From contig CAZPJD010000120.1 of NCBI GenBank assembly GCA_964586775.1, positions 1-25,269 on the forward strand: a DNA stretch of 25,269 nt, in the 5' to 3' direction. The stretch is from JADLEX01 sp964586775. Its GTDB lineage: Bacteria; Lernaellota; Lernaellaia; JACKCT01. The translations under genes and the position numbers were made by a program. The notes under the pieces are model-generated. The model was not told where the DNA came from and did not search any database. It saw only the letters and a program-made list of their open reading frames with translations. Positions 1-8,618 of the stretch are shown here, in pieces. The first letter of the stretch is position 1; every line of letters begins with the position of its first letter.

Positions 1-598
1 GGAAAAAACGGTTCTCGCCGTAATTCGTCGAGAGCACCTTCATGACCGCGTAGGCGTCGGTGATGCTCGTCGGCTCGGGGGTGGCGACCACGATCGCCGC
101 CTGCGCCGCCGACGCGAAGTACATGACGTTGGGACTGATGCCCGCTCCGGTGTCGATGAGCAGGATGTCCACCTCGGATTCGTACGCCTCGAATTCCGAG
201 ATCAGCTTGAGGCGTTCGTCCTCGCCCAGGTGCGTGAGCCGCTCGACGCCCGACGACGACGGCAACACCTTGATGTCGCCCGGCCCGTCGATCACCACAT
301 CGCGCAGCGAGCGTTCGCCCGACAGCACGTGCTCGATATTCGCGCTGTGCGTGAGATTGAGGATGACGTCGATATTCGCGAGCCCGAGATCGGCGTCGAG
401 CACCAACACACGCAGCCCGCGACGCGCGAGCGCGATCGCGAGGTTCGCGGAGATGTTCGTCTTGCCCACGCCACCCTTGCCGCTGGTGACGGCGATGACG
501 CGCACGCCGCCCGCGGGTCGCGGACGACCCGAATTCGGGCGTCGCTCGCGGGATTCCCTCGCCTTTTCGATGAGCTGCGCAGCCTGATCCATGGCCAT
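1..598 (-). CDS. flhG: FlhG/FleN, MinD-like ATPase controlling flagellar number (partial, C-terminus off window)
   Basis: Translating the minus strand from 598 gives about 199 residues without a stop, running off the left edge. The N-terminus is a short charged segment starting MAMDQAAQLIEKAR, the type that in FlhG/FleN activates FlhF GTP hydrolysis. A deviant Walker A motif KGGVGKT follows at residues 41-47, then DADLGLANIDV at about 68-78 and a Walker B-like LLIDTGAGI. These are hallmarks of the MinD/ParA subfamily FlhG. In characterised relatives the ATP-bound dimer sits at the membrane, limits the number of flagella and antagonises FlhF. The gene starts 12 bp after the flhF stop and is the last operon gene visible. 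The start at 598 is chosen over an in-frame ATG at 592; neither has a strong Shine-Dalgarno sequence. Confidence 0.93.
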   Translation of the reverse strand, partial: MAMDQAAQLIEKARESRERRPNSGRPRPAGGVRVIAVTSGKGGVGKTNISANLAIALARRGLRVLVLDADLGLANIDVILNLTHSANIEHVLSGERSLRDVVIDGPGDIKVLPSSSGVERLTHLGEDERLKLISEFEAYESEVDILLIDTGAGISPNVMYFASAAQAAIVVATPEPTSITDAYAVMKVLSTNYGENRFF

Positions 599-610
599 CC
601 CGTCGACGCG

Positions 611-1816
611 TCAGTGCGCCGTGATTCCCAGCAGTTGATCCACCACGCGCTCGGCGGTGGCGGGTTCGATGTCGTCGGGCACCTGCTGCCCGATCGTGAA
701 CCAGCTCAGCGGCAGCGCGTGCGTCGCCGCGAGCGTGAAGACGCCGCCCAGCGCGTTGCTCTCGTCGAGTTTCGACGCAATGAGCGTGGACGGCGAGAAG
801 ATACGAAACTGCTCCACGATGTCGGCGAGGTCGCGGGACTGCGTCGTCGCCGAGACGATCAGGTGCGTCTCGAATCGCGCGCTCCCCGCGAAATACGCGG
901 CCATCTTGTTCAGCATCATCCGGTCTTTTTGTCCCACGCCCGCGGTGTCCACGAATATCACGTCCTTATCGGCGTGACGCGCGATCTTGTCAGCCAGATC
1001 GCGCTCGTCGCCCGCGATTTCGACCGGCACGTTCATGATGCGCCCGTAGACGCGAAGCTGTTCGACCGCGCCGACGCGGAAGGTGTCGACTGTCAGAAGC
1101 GCCGCCCGTTTTCGGTGGTCGAGCACCTGCGCCGCGGCGAGCTTCGCGAGCGTGGTCGTCTTGCCGACCCCGGTCGGTCCCACGAGGGCGCACACCGTTT
1201 GCCCTTTCGCGCCCGCGAAGGGGTCTTTGACACGAATGCGGTTCATGATCGCGCCGGCAATGTGCGGCAGGGCCTCGAATTCGTCCACTTCGAAATCCGC
1301 GCACGACGCCTCGGCCACGATGTCCCGCGCGAGATCGGTCGCGACGCCTTTATCCAGAAGCCGCGACAGCATGGCCTCGTACACGCGCGAGACGGCGGGG
1401 GGCGCGACCGGTTTCGCGATCTCGGGAGGCTCCGGCACGTCGGTGAGCCGCGCGAGAAGTCGGGTCACGTCGTCGAGTTGCTCGCCCATGCGGTCCACGC
1501 GGGCGCGCAGGGCGTCGATCGCGGCGCTCGACTCGATCGCCGCAAGGCGCCGCGCGATGTCATCGAGTCGCGGCTCTTCCCGCGTCAACGAGGCGGGTGG
1601 TTTGGCGGGTAGATTCGCGGCGGGCGGAGCGACCTTGGTCGCCGTTGCACGATTCGGATCGAGCCCGGCGGTGATTTCGACCTCGATGCGACCGAGCAGC
1701 CCCTTGTGCGAACGCACCGAGCGCGTCGTGAGGATCACGGCGTCGGGGCCGAGGTCGGTCTTCACGAGCGCGATGGCGTCTTTCATCGAGGGCGCCCGAA
1801 AGGTCTTCGTTTGCAT
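611..1816 (-). CDS. flhF: FlhF, SRP-type GTPase for flagellar placement
   Basis: The 401-residue protein has the FlhF layout: an N-terminal basic B domain (opening MQTKTFRAP), a variable Ala/Pro linker at about 50-140, and an SRP-GTPase NG domain. Visible G motifs are GPTGVGKTT at 213-221 (P-loop), DTFRVGAVEQL at 244-254, DTAG at 290-293 and SKLDES at 349-354, which stands where SRP GTPases have TKxD. FlhF marks the assembly site of polar flagella and works with FlhG encoded next to it. A GTG at 1822 overlapping the flhA stop could also start the frame. However, GGAGG at 1824-1828 sits 7 nt before the ATG at 1816 and only 1 nt before the GTG, so the ATG is preferred. The resulting N-terminus also matches family members. 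Confidence 0.95.
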   Translation of the reverse strand: MQTKTFRAPSMKDAIALVKTDLGPDAVILTTRSVRSHKGLLGRIEVEITAGLDPNRATATKVAPPAANLPAKPPASLTREEPRLDDIARRLAAIESSAAIDALRARVDRMGEQLDDVTRLLARLTDVPEPPEIAKPVAPPAVSRVYEAMLSRLLDKGVATDLARDIVAEASCADFEVDEFEALPHIAGAIMNRIRVKDPFAGAKGQTVCALVGPTGVGKTTTLAKLAAAQVLDHRKRAALLTVDTFRVGAVEQLRVYGRIMNVPVEIAGDERDLADKIARHADKDVIFVDTAGVGQKDRMMLNKMAAYFAGSARFETHLIVSATTQSRDLADIVEQFRIFSPSTLIASKLDESNALGGVFTLAATHALPLSWFTIGQQVPDDIEPATAERVVDQLLGITAH

Positions 1817-1818
1817 CG

Positions 1819-3897
1819 TCACGCCTCCACCGTGCCGAGCGAGTAGATCTTCGCCCGCGTGTCGATCTCGTTATGCGAAAGGATGGACCAAGACGGCAGG
1901 AACTTGTCGAGGAACCGCTTGAGGTGCCCGCGCAGGACGGGATTGGTCAGAAGGATCGGCTGTTGACCGATATTCTGGAATTTTCCCGCCGCGCCTTCGA
2001 GCGACTTGATGAGCCGCTGCGCGGTGTCGGGATCGATATTGAGGAACGAGGTGCCCTGCGCGGCCTGCACCGCGTCGGTCAGGCTGTTTTCGAGGCGCGA
2101 CGCGAGCGTCATGAGCGCGACGGTGCCGTCGCTCGTCGAATACAAATCGGTGATCGTGCGCGAAAGCGCCTGACGCACGTATTCGGTCAGGATGTCGGCG
2201 TCCTTCGTCACGGACGCCCAGTCGGCCAGCGTCTCCAGAATCGTAAGCAGATCGCGCACCGGCACGCCCTCTTTCACCAAGTTCTGCAAGACTTTCTGCA
2301 CGATGCCGAGGTTCACCATCGCGGGCGAGAGCTCCGACACGACCTTGGGGTACTTCTTCCCGAAGTTGTCGAGCATCTCCGATACGTCCTGCCGCGAAAG
2401 CAGCTCGTGCGAGTGCGTGCGGAAGGTTTCGGTGAGGTGCGTGGTGATGACCGTGGCGAGATCGACGACGGTGTAGCCCGAGAACTGCGCCTTCTCGCGG
2501 TCGGGCTTGCGGATCCACACGGCGGGCAGCTTGAACGCGGGCTCGACCGTGGGGATGCCGTCGATCGGCTTGTCCACGGTGCCGGGGTCCATCGCGAGGA
2601 AGCGATCGACCATCAGCTCGCCGCCGCCCACTTCGACGCCCTTCACGAGGATGCGGTACTGGCCGGGCTTGAGTTGCAGGTTGTCGCGGATATGGATGGG
2701 CGGAATCATCAGGCCCATCTTTTGCGCATACTGGCGACGGATCGCACGCACCTTGTCGAGCAGCTCGCCGCCCTGTTCGCGATCGACGAGGTTGATGAGC
2801 CCGTACCCGATTTCGAGTTCGACCAGATCGAGGGTGAGCAGGTCTTCCATGCGATCGGGCACCAGCGGCTCCGCGGCACGTTCTTCGATGAGCGGCGCGC
2901 GCGCGGCCTCGATTTCCTCGGTTCGACGACGGTATCCCGCGAGACCGATGACGATCGCGAGAAGCAGAAACGGCGCCATGGGCAGGCCGGGGACGATGGA
3001 AAAGAACGCGAGGATCGCGGCCGTGACGAGGAACACGGGCGACTTGCCCATGATCTGGTTGGCGAGCGAGCCCGCGAGGTCGGCCTCGCCCGTGGCGCGG
3101 GTGACGACGATGCCCGCGGCGGTCGAGATGACGAGGGCGGGAATCTGGCTGACGAGGCCGTCGCCGATGGACAGGATCGTGTACACGCCGGCGGCCTCGG
3201 CAACGGGCATGTTCTGCTGCACCGCGCCGATGATGAATCCGCCGATGATGTTGACGAGGGTGATGACGATGCCCGCGATCGCGTCGCCGCGCACGAACTT
3301 GGCCGCACCGTCCATCGAGCCGTAAAAGTCGGCCTCGCGCTCGATGGTGGTGCGGCGTGTGCGCGCCGTTTTTTCGTCGATGAGTCCGCTGTTCAGGTCG
3401 GCGTCGATCGCCATCTGCTTGCCGGGCATGGCGTCGAGGGTGAATCGCGCGGCGACCTCGGCGATGCGCGTCGAGCCCTTGGTGATGACGACGAAGTTGA
3501 TGACGACGAGCACGATGAAGACGATGACGCCGACGACGTAATTGCCCCCGACGACAAACTGACCGAACGCCTGAATCACGTGGCCCGCCGCGTCGGTGCC
3601 CTCGGAACCGCGCAGAAGGATCAGCCGCGTCGAGGCGACGTTGAGCGACAGGCGATAGAGCGTCGCCATCAGGAGCATCGTGGGGAACGACGAGAATTCG
3701 AGCGGCGACTCGGTGTAGAGCGCGACGAGCAGGATGAGGATCGAGAGCGTGATCGACGCGGTGAGCAGCGCGTCGAGCAGGAACGTCGGCACCGGCAGGA
3801 TCATCACGATGAGGATGCCGACGACAACGAGCGCCAACACCACGGGCGACATGGTCGCGGCGGCGGGACGTCCGGCGATGGCTTCGGCGGCGCTCAC
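1819..3897 (-). CDS. flhA: FlhA, flagellar type III export gate protein
   Basis: The 692-residue product has the usual FlhA length. The N-terminal half holds about eight membrane segments (first: LALVVVGILIVMILPVP). The conserved FHIPEP-family loop is visible (RIAEVAARFTLDAMPGKQM, then IDADLNSGLID). The soluble C-terminal half forms the ring that receives export substrates and chaperones in characterised FlhA. The frame stays open far upstream, but the authentic N-terminus is placed at the GTG at 3897. This GTG overlaps the flhB stop as GTGA and adds the 15-residue cytoplasmic lead normal for the family. The alternative ATG at 3852 has no Shine-Dalgarno sequence and would begin directly at the first membrane helix. 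Translation is probably coupled to flhB. Confidence 0.95.
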   Translation of the reverse strand: MSAAEAIAGRPAAATMSPVVLALVVVGILIVMILPVPTFLLDALLTASITLSILILLVALYTESPLEFSSFPTMLLMATLYRLSLNVASTRLILLRGSEGTDAAGHVIQAFGQFVVGGNYVVGVIVFIVLVVINFVVITKGSTRIAEVAARFTLDAMPGKQMAIDADLNSGLIDEKTARTRRTTIEREADFYGSMDGAAKFVRGDAIAGIVITLVNIIGGFIIGAVQQNMPVAEAAGVYTILSIGDGLVSQIPALVISTAAGIVVTRATGEADLAGSLANQIMGKSPVFLVTAAILAFFSIVPGLPMAPFLLLAIVIGLAGYRRRTEEIEAARAPLIEERAAEPLVPDRMEDLLTLDLVELEIGYGLINLVDREQGGELLDKVRAIRRQYAQKMGLMIPPIHIRDNLQLKPGQYRILVKGVEVGGGELMVDRFLAMDPGTVDKPIDGIPTVEPAFKLPAVWIRKPDREKAQFSGYTVVDLATVITTHLTETFRTHSHELLSRQDVSEMLDNFGKKYPKVVSELSPAMVNLGIVQKVLQNLVKEGVPVRDLLTILETLADWASVTKDADILTEYVRQALSRTITDLYSTSDGTVALMTLASRLENSLTDAVQAAQGTSFLNIDPDTAQRLIKSLEGAAGKFQNIGQQPILLTNPVLRGHLKRFLDKFLPSWSILSHNEIDTRAKIYSLGTVEA
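1824..1828 (-). promoter_or_regulatory. Shine-Dalgarno site of flhF, decides its start
   Basis: GGAGG on the minus strand lies inside the last codons of flhA. Its 7-nt distance to the ATG at 1816, against 1 nt to the overlapping GTG at 1822, supports the ATG start. Confidence 0.6.
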
Positions 3898-4958
3898 GCG
3901 GCCCCCCGACGGCGATTCAGGCTGTAGATGTATGCGAGGATCTCGGCGACGGCCTGATACAGGTGCACGGGAATCGACGCGCCGAGCTTGCAGGATTTTT
4001 CGAGTTCGCGGGCGAGCGGCGGACGTTCGAGAATCGGAATCCGGTGGGCCTCGGCGATCTCGCGGATGCGCAGCGCCACAAAACCCTTGCCCTTGGCGAT
4101 CACGACCGGAGCGAAGTCCTTGCCGCGATCGTAGCGCAGCGCCACGGCGACGTGCGTCGGGTTCGTCACCACGACCTCGGCCTTGGGCACCTCGTGCATC
4201 ATGCGCCGCTGCGCCATGTCGACCTGCAGCCGGCGAATGCGCGACTTGACCTTCGGATCGCCTTCCATGTTCTTGAACTCGTCCTTGATCTCCTGCCGCG
4301 TCATCTTCTGTTTTTCGAGGTAATCGTAACGCTGGTAGACGTAGTCGATGACCGCGATGACGGCCATGGCGATGATGACCTTGACCGTCATCCCGAAGGT
4401 GCTGTCCCACAGGATCGCCATGATGCCTTCGGCGCCCTGCCCCGAGCTGTCGAGGAACGCGCCGATGTCGTCGCGGATCGAGAAATACACGATCAGGCCG
4501 ATCGCCGCGACTTTTGCCGAACCTTTGAGCATGTCCGCGAACGCGCGAAGCGAAAAGAACCGCGACATGCCGGTGACGGGATTGAGGCGGTTCAGGTCGG
4601 GCGTGATCGCTTCGCTCGACGCCAGGAACCCGAACTGCGCGACGTAGGAGAGCGTGCCGAAAATCGCCACGGCGACGACGACGGGCGCGAGCAGCAGCGC
4701 GGTTTCGAAGAGAAACGGGATCATCGCGCCGAGCCACGTCTCGGCGGTGAAGTCCGCGTCCGCGGCGATGAACGCCTCGCGCGTGATGTCGATGATTCGG
4801 CGACCCATCCATGGACCGAAGGCGGCGAAGACGGCGAGCGCCGTCGTCATCACCACCACCGTCGGGACTTCCTGAGACTGGATGACGCTGCCGCCCTCGC
4901 GCGCCTTCTCCAGTTTTCTCCCGGTGGGCTGTTCGGTTTTTTCGGTGTCGTCGGCCAA
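3894..4958 (-). CDS. flhB: FlhB, export-apparatus substrate-specificity switch
   Basis: The 354-residue protein begins with the signature lead ADDTEKTEQPTGRKLEKARE, followed by four membrane segments within about 35-210 and a cytoplasmic domain. The autocleavage motif NPTH is at residues 266-269 in the context VVTNPTHVAVAL. Cleavage between N and P switches export from rod/hook to filament proteins in studied FlhB. The initiator is TTG at 4958. AGGAG about 6-7 nt upstream supports it, and that site overlaps the TAG stop of fliR, so translation is likely coupled. All key residues are present. Confidence 0.96.
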   Translation of the reverse strand: MADDTEKTEQPTGRKLEKAREGGSVIQSQEVPTVVVMTTALAVFAAFGPWMGRRIIDITREAFIAADADFTAETWLGAMIPFLFETALLLAPVVVAVAIFGTLSYVAQFGFLASSEAITPDLNRLNPVTGMSRFFSLRAFADMLKGSAKVAAIGLIVYFSIRDDIGAFLDSSGQGAEGIMAILWDSTFGMTVKVIIAMAVIAVIDYVYQRYDYLEKQKMTRQEIKDEFKNMEGDPKVKSRIRRLQVDMAQRRMMHEVPKAEVVVTNPTHVAVALRYDRGKDFAPVVIAKGKGFVALRIREIAEAHRIPILERPPLARELEKSCKLGASIPVHLYQAVAEILAYIYSLNRRRGAA

Positions 4959-4967
4959 CCGACTCTC

Positions 4968-5759
4968 CTATTGCACGCCGGGAGCGGACGCTTTGACGAG
5001 CGTCCAGAACTGCCCGGTCGTGTCGCCGAGCACCGACGACACCGCTGCGAAGAACATGGGCATCCCGATCGAGATGATGACGAGGCCCAGCGCGACGGTG
5101 ACGGGGAACCCGACGAAAAAAACGTTCATCTGCGGGAAGGTCCGCGCCATGAGGCCGAACCCGATCTTGGTCACGAGCAGGACCAGGATCCACGGCGCAC
5201 CGATGGCGAGCGAGTTGACGAACATCGCCGCGCCCCACGCCGTGAAGGACTCGAACGCCGCCGCTCCCGGTCGAGCGAGTCCCGGTCCCACGATCTCGAA
5301 GCTGCGCAGCACGCCCTCGACGAATCCGTCGAACAGGCCGCTCGTGAAAAATATCAGCGCGGCGGCGAGCATCTGAAAGGTCGCGATGACCGACACTTGA
5401 TCGCCCGTGACGGGATCGACGACGTTCGCGATCGTAAACCCCATTTGAAAACCCGCCATTGCCCCGGCGATGTTGACGGCTTCCATGGCCACACGCACGG
5501 TGAAACCCATCGCGAGGCCGAGCAGGATCTCGCCGCCCATCGCCGCGGCGAGACCGATCACATCGCGCGGCAGTTCCGCCGCGCTCACGCCGCGATACGC
5601 GACGACCACGAGCGCCATGAAGAGGCCCAGGCCGACCTTGACCGGGTCGTACACCGAGAACGTGCCGGTGAGCGGGAGCATGGACACCAGCGCCAGCACC
5701 CGGCTCATGACGAGCAGGATCAGGATAATCGGCGCGGCGGAGACGATCGGCAGATCCAT
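4968..5759 (-). CDS. fliR: FliR, export gate membrane protein
   Basis: The 263-residue, strongly hydrophobic protein has FliR length and its typical N-terminal stretch (ILILLVMSRVLALVSMLPL, then VYDPVKVGLGLFMAL). The conserved C-terminal part reads FGLMARTFPQMNVFFVGFPV, which is strongly diagnostic. With FliP and FliQ it forms the helical export gate at the core of the basal body. The ATG at 5759 lies 6 nt after the fliQ stop, and an AGGAG overlapping that stop provides the ribosome site, although it is close to the start. The stop codon itself is part of the flhB ribosome-binding region. Confidence 0.96.
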   Translation of the reverse strand: MDLPIVSAAPIILILLVMSRVLALVSMLPLTGTFSVYDPVKVGLGLFMALVVVAYRGVSAAELPRDVIGLAAAMGGEILLGLAMGFTVRVAMEAVNIAGAMAGFQMGFTIANVVDPVTGDQVSVIATFQMLAAALIFFTSGLFDGFVEGVLRSFEIVGPGLARPGAAAFESFTAWGAAMFVNSLAIGAPWILVLLVTKIGFGLMARTFPQMNVFFVGFPVTVALGLVIISIGMPMFFAAVSSVLGDTTGQFWTLVKASAPGVQ

Positions 5760-5765
5760 GCGCTC

Positions 5766-6035
5766 CTACCGGATGTAGTCGGGAAAGGTCGTGAGCATCT
5801 GGACCGTGAAATCGAGCAGGGCGTTCATCATCATGTTGAAAAAGATGGCGGCCGTGATGCCGACCGCGATGATCTTGGGGATGAAGGTGAGCGTCATCTC
5901 GTGGATCTGCGTGACCGCCTGAAAGACCGAGATCAAAAGGCCCGCGATGAGCCCCGCGACGAGCACGGGCGTGCTCACGACGAGCGTCGTGTTGATCGCG
6001 AGCTGCGAAATCTGAATGACCTGTTCGATCGTCAA
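5766..6035 (-). CDS. fliQ: FliQ, export gate membrane protein
   Basis: The 89-residue protein has the exact usual FliQ length, with two membrane hairpin helices (about 15-40 and 50-75). Characteristic segments are PVLVAGLIAGLLISVFQAVTQ and the following EMTLTFIPKI. It packs around FliP/FliR in the type III export gate. The start is TTG at 6035, preceded by an AGGGG-type site overlapping the fliP stop 9 nt upstream. No nearby in-frame ATG would keep the conserved N-terminus. Confidence 0.95.
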   Translation of the reverse strand: MTIEQVIQISQLAINTTLVVSTPVLVAGLIAGLLISVFQAVTQIHEMTLTFIPKIIAVGITAAIFFNMMMNALLDFTVQMLTTFPDYIR

Positions 6036-6044
6036 TGCGCGCCC

Positions 6045-6812
6045 CTATCCCGTGAAAAAGCTCTGGACGAGAGACCCGATGACGAGGAACCAGCCGTCGG
6101 CCAGCACGAAGATCAGCAGCTTGAACGGCAGCGAAATCAGAATCGGCGGCAGCATCATCATGCCCATGCTCATCAGGATCGTCGCGATGACGAGGTCGAT
6201 GATGAGGAAGGGCAGATAGATCATGAAGCCGATGACGAACGAGGTTTTCAGCTCGCTGATGATGAACGCGGGAACGACGACGTAGCTCGGGATGTCGGCG
6301 ACCGTCCCGGGCTTGTCGAGACCGCTCACACGCATGAAAAGACCGAGGTCTTTTTCGCGCGTCTGGCGCAGCATGAATTCGCGCAGCGGCTCCATCGCCC
6401 GATCCGCCGCGATCTCGTATCCGATCTCCGCCTTCGTGTAGGGCACGTAAGCGTCGTGGTAGATTTGCTGGAACGCGGGCATCATGATGAACGCCGTCAG
6501 AAACATGCCGAGGCCGATGACGATCTGATTCGACGGCACCTGATGCGTGCCCAGCGCCTGACGCAGCAGGCCGATCACGATCACGATGCGCGTGAAGCAC
6601 GTCATCATGACGAGGATCGACGGCGCGATCCCCAGCACCGTGACGAGCAGCAGGATCTTGACGGGCGTGGACAGGTCGGAGGGCTTGCCGTCCTCGTGAA
6701 CGTCCACGCGGATCTGGGGGAGCGAGGGCGCGGCGCTCTGCGCGTGGGCGGTCGCCGCGATCGCGAGCGCCGCGACCACCAGCACCGCCACCATCGTCGC
6801 GACGCGCGTCAT
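6045..6812 (-). CDS. fliP: FliP, export gate protein with signal peptide
   Basis: The 255-residue protein begins with a cleavable-looking signal peptide (VAVLVVAALAIAATAHAQS, processing near AHA-QS), as in other FliP proteins. It carries the family signatures SILVMMTCFTRIVIVIGLLR, ALGTHQVPSNQIVIGL and FLTAFIMMP. Four membrane helices follow, ending ADGWFLVIGSLVQSFF. FliP pentamers form the central export channel with FliR and FliQ. ATG at 6812 follows the fliO stop by 8 nt and has AGGGG in the overlap region as ribosome site. Confidence 0.97.
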   Translation of the reverse strand: MTRVATMVAVLVVAALAIAATAHAQSAAPSLPQIRVDVHEDGKPSDLSTPVKILLLVTVLGIAPSILVMMTCFTRIVIVIGLLRQALGTHQVPSNQIVIGLGMFLTAFIMMPAFQQIYHDAYVPYTKAEIGYEIAADRAMEPLREFMLRQTREKDLGLFMRVSGLDKPGTVADIPSYVVVPAFIISELKTSFVIGFMIYLPFLIIDLVIATILMSMGMMMLPPILISLPFKLLIFVLADGWFLVIGSLVQSFFTG

Positions 6813-6820
6813 GCCCGCCC

Positions 6821-8062
6821 CTACTGCAATCGTTTCATGCCCGCGAGGCGTTCGCGGATCGCGCGCAGAGCGTCGTCGCGCTCGCGATCCATGCCCGACG
6901 AACCGGACATGTCGGACGCGCCGGACATGCCCGACGCGCCGGACATGCCCGACGAGCCGGACATGTCGGACATCTGTTGGTACTGACGCAGTTCTCGCGC
7001 GAAGGGCGACTCGACGGGGCGCGGCGAGGGCGACGCGACATCGGCGAAGTCCTCGAATCGTTCCGCCGTCTTGGTTTCCAGCTTTTCGGGCGCACTCTTT
7101 GCGTCATCGCCCAGGAAACGGCGCCGCGTTTCGGGATCCTCGATGCGCGCGAGCAGGTTGACCGACTGCTCGCTCACGCCGAGCACCAGCAGCTCGCCCG
7201 CGACCTCGACGAGACTCACCTGCTTCTTGAGGCCCAGGGGCGCGGTGGCGATCAGGCGCAGCGGACGCGCGGTGGTCGATCCGCCCGAGGCCCGCGCCGC
7301 GACCGGCATGAATTTGCCGTATCGACGCACCGCCCACGCGATGAGCAGGATGAGCCCGACGACGCCCACCAGAGCGCTCGCCATCTTTACCGCGCCGGCC
7401 CACAGATCGGGCACCGCCGATCCCGCCGCCACGGGCTTCGCGGCGGGCTCGGGCGCGGCGTCGGGCTCGGGCGGTGACGCGGGTTTGGGAGCCGATTGCG
7501 CGAAGATGCGGTCGATATCGATCGGCGCCTGCGCGTCGGCAATCCCCGCGTTCGGCGCGGGCGGTTCGGATTCGGGCTTCGCCTCGGGCTCGATCGACCG
7601 CGCTGCGAGCGTCTCGCCCGCGAGGATTTTCACGTCGCGCGGTTCGGTGCGCCACAGGCGGACGATGACGCCGCCCTCGGCCTTCTCCACCGTCACGCGT
7701 TCGGGTTTCAGACTGAGCTTCGGCGTGTGGACGATCTTCACCGCGGTTTTGTTTTCGCCCGCCTGATACGTGAAGACGCGGTTGAGCGAATCGATCCCGA
7801 GTTGCCGATACGCCTTCTTGCCCGGCAGCATGGTTGTGTTGCCGAGCGTCAGCAGGATCTCGTGCGACTTGGGATTGAACTGCGGTTCGAGCGCGCCGAG
7901 GTCCAGCTTTTCATCCACCGCCAGCGTAAGTTCCACGTAGTCGGGCGCGTCCTTCGCGGTCACGCCGGTCAGGCGGTTCAACTTGCCCGCCGGCAGCGCG
8001 TGCGCCGCGCACGCCCACAGGGTCGCGAAGATGACGATGGAGACGATCGTCAATCGCTTCAT
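6821..8062 (-). CDS. fliO: FliO, unusually long, with N-terminal AMIN-like region and C-terminal hexapeptide repeats
   Basis: The 413-residue protein is identified by position between fliN and fliP and by a membrane segment at about 222-245 (WAGAVKMASALVGVVGLILL). That segment is followed by the FliO-type cytoplasmic stretch at 265-310 (RPLRLIATAPLGLKKQVSLVEV, then ELLVLGVSEQSVNLLARI). Most FliO proteins are only about 100-150 residues. Here an exported N-terminal region (signal peptide 1-22, beta-rich 30-150) resembles the AMIN-like domains seen in some delta-type FliO and envelope proteins; this is inferred from pattern only. A Pro/Ala/Glu linker fills 155-218. The C-terminus carries repeats of the type MSGSSG/MSGASG at 367-391. 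FliO assists assembly of the FliP ring. The ribosome site AAGGAGG overlaps the fliN stop codon and sits about 5 nt from ATG 8062. Confidence 0.9.
   Translation of the reverse strand: MKRLTIVSIVIFATLWACAAHALPAGKLNRLTGVTAKDAPDYVELTLAVDEKLDLGALEPQFNPKSHEILLTLGNTTMLPGKKAYRQLGIDSLNRVFTYQAGENKTAVKIVHTPKLSLKPERVTVEKAEGGVIVRLWRTEPRDVKILAGETLAARSIEPEAKPESEPPAPNAGIADAQAPIDIDRIFAQSAPKPASPPEPDAAPEPAAKPVAAGSAVPDLWAGAVKMASALVGVVGLILLIAWAVRRYGKFMPVAARASGGSTTARPLRLIATAPLGLKKQVSLVEVAGELLVLGVSEQSVNLLARIEDPETRRRFLGDDAKSAPEKLETKTAERFEDFADVASPSPRPVESPFARELRQYQQMSDMSGSSGMSGASGMSGASDMSGSSGMDRERDDALRAIRERLAGMKRLQ
6896..6967 (-). repeat. Four tandem 18-bp repeats inside fliO
   Basis: Four consecutive 18-bp units (starting at 6896, 6914, 6932 and 6950) differ by a few bases. 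They encode the hexapeptide repeat M-S-G-A/S-S-G/D near the FliO C-terminus. A partial unit continues past 6967. Copy number could vary by replication slippage without shifting the frame. Confidence 0.9.
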
Positions 8063-8072
8063 GACGCCCTCC

Positions 8073-8582
8073 TTACGCCTTCAGGTTCTGGATGCGCTCG
8101 ACGCGGCTGACGACATCCGTCAGGCGCACGCCGAACTTTTCGTTGACGATGACCGCCTCGCCGCGGGCGACGAGCTTGCGGTTGATGTAGACCTCCAGCG
8201 GTTCGCCCGCGAGTTTGTCGAGTTCGACGAGCGATCCCGGCCCGAGCGTCAGCAGATCGCCGACGGTCATGTGCGTGCGGCCGACCTCGACGGACACCTG
8301 GAGCGGAACGTCGAGCAGAAAGTCGATGTCGCGCGGGGCGTCGGCCGAAAACGTGCGCTGCGGCGCGGCCTGGACCCGGAGCGTTTCGGCTTCGACCTGA
8401 CGAACGTTCGCGTTCTTGTTCGCGCCGCCGTCGTCGAAGAACTCCTCGGCGGCGACCGTGGGCTCCGCGCCCTTGCGCGCCGCCGGCGCGGAGTCCGCCG
8501 CGGGTCGCCCTTGACTTTGCTCCTGCTCGATTTCCGAAAGCAGGCTGTCGATATCGTCTTGCGAGATGGTTCCCGATGCCAT
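8073..8582 (-). CDS. fliN: FliN, flagellar switch C-ring protein with N-terminal FliM-like peptide
   Basis: The 169-residue product ends in a SPOA (surface presentation of antigens) domain at about 88-166 (IDFLLDVPLQVSVEVGRT, then TVGDLLTLGPGSLVELDKLAGEPL and GEAVIVNEKFGVRLTDVV), which is diagnostic of FliN. FliN rings form the lower C-ring and dock export cargo through FliH. The N-terminus is longer than in E. coli-type FliN. It opens with ISQDDIDSLLSEI, resembling the CheY-P-binding peptide of FliM and FliY. A disordered linker follows. GGGAG 6 nt before ATG 8582 supports the start. The stop TAA overlaps the fliO ribosome site. Confidence 0.95.
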   Translation of the reverse strand: MASGTISQDDIDSLLSEIEQEQSQGRPAADSAPAARKGAEPTVAAEEFFDDGGANKNANVRQVEAETLRVQAAPQRTFSADAPRDIDFLLDVPLQVSVEVGRTHMTVGDLLTLGPGSLVELDKLAGEPLEVYINRKLVARGEAVIVNEKFGVRLTDVVSRVERIQNLKA

Positions 8583-8618
8583 TCGTCACTCCCGCCGGGC
8601 GTCATGCCCGCGCGCCGC

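Noticed and set aside
3898..6600. A 1593-residue minus-strand frame continuous with flhA
   Set aside because: Only the part from 3897 is FlhA; the rest is an out-of-frame reading of flhB, fliR, fliQ and fliP, with no stop because of high GC.
1873..6986. Very long plus-strand open frames opposite the flagellar operon (684 and 1007 codons)
   Set aside because: They are antisense shadows of GC-rich flagellar genes: Arg/His/Asp-rich low-complexity products with no domains, while the opposite strand encodes clear FlhA, FlhB, FliR, FliQ and FliP.
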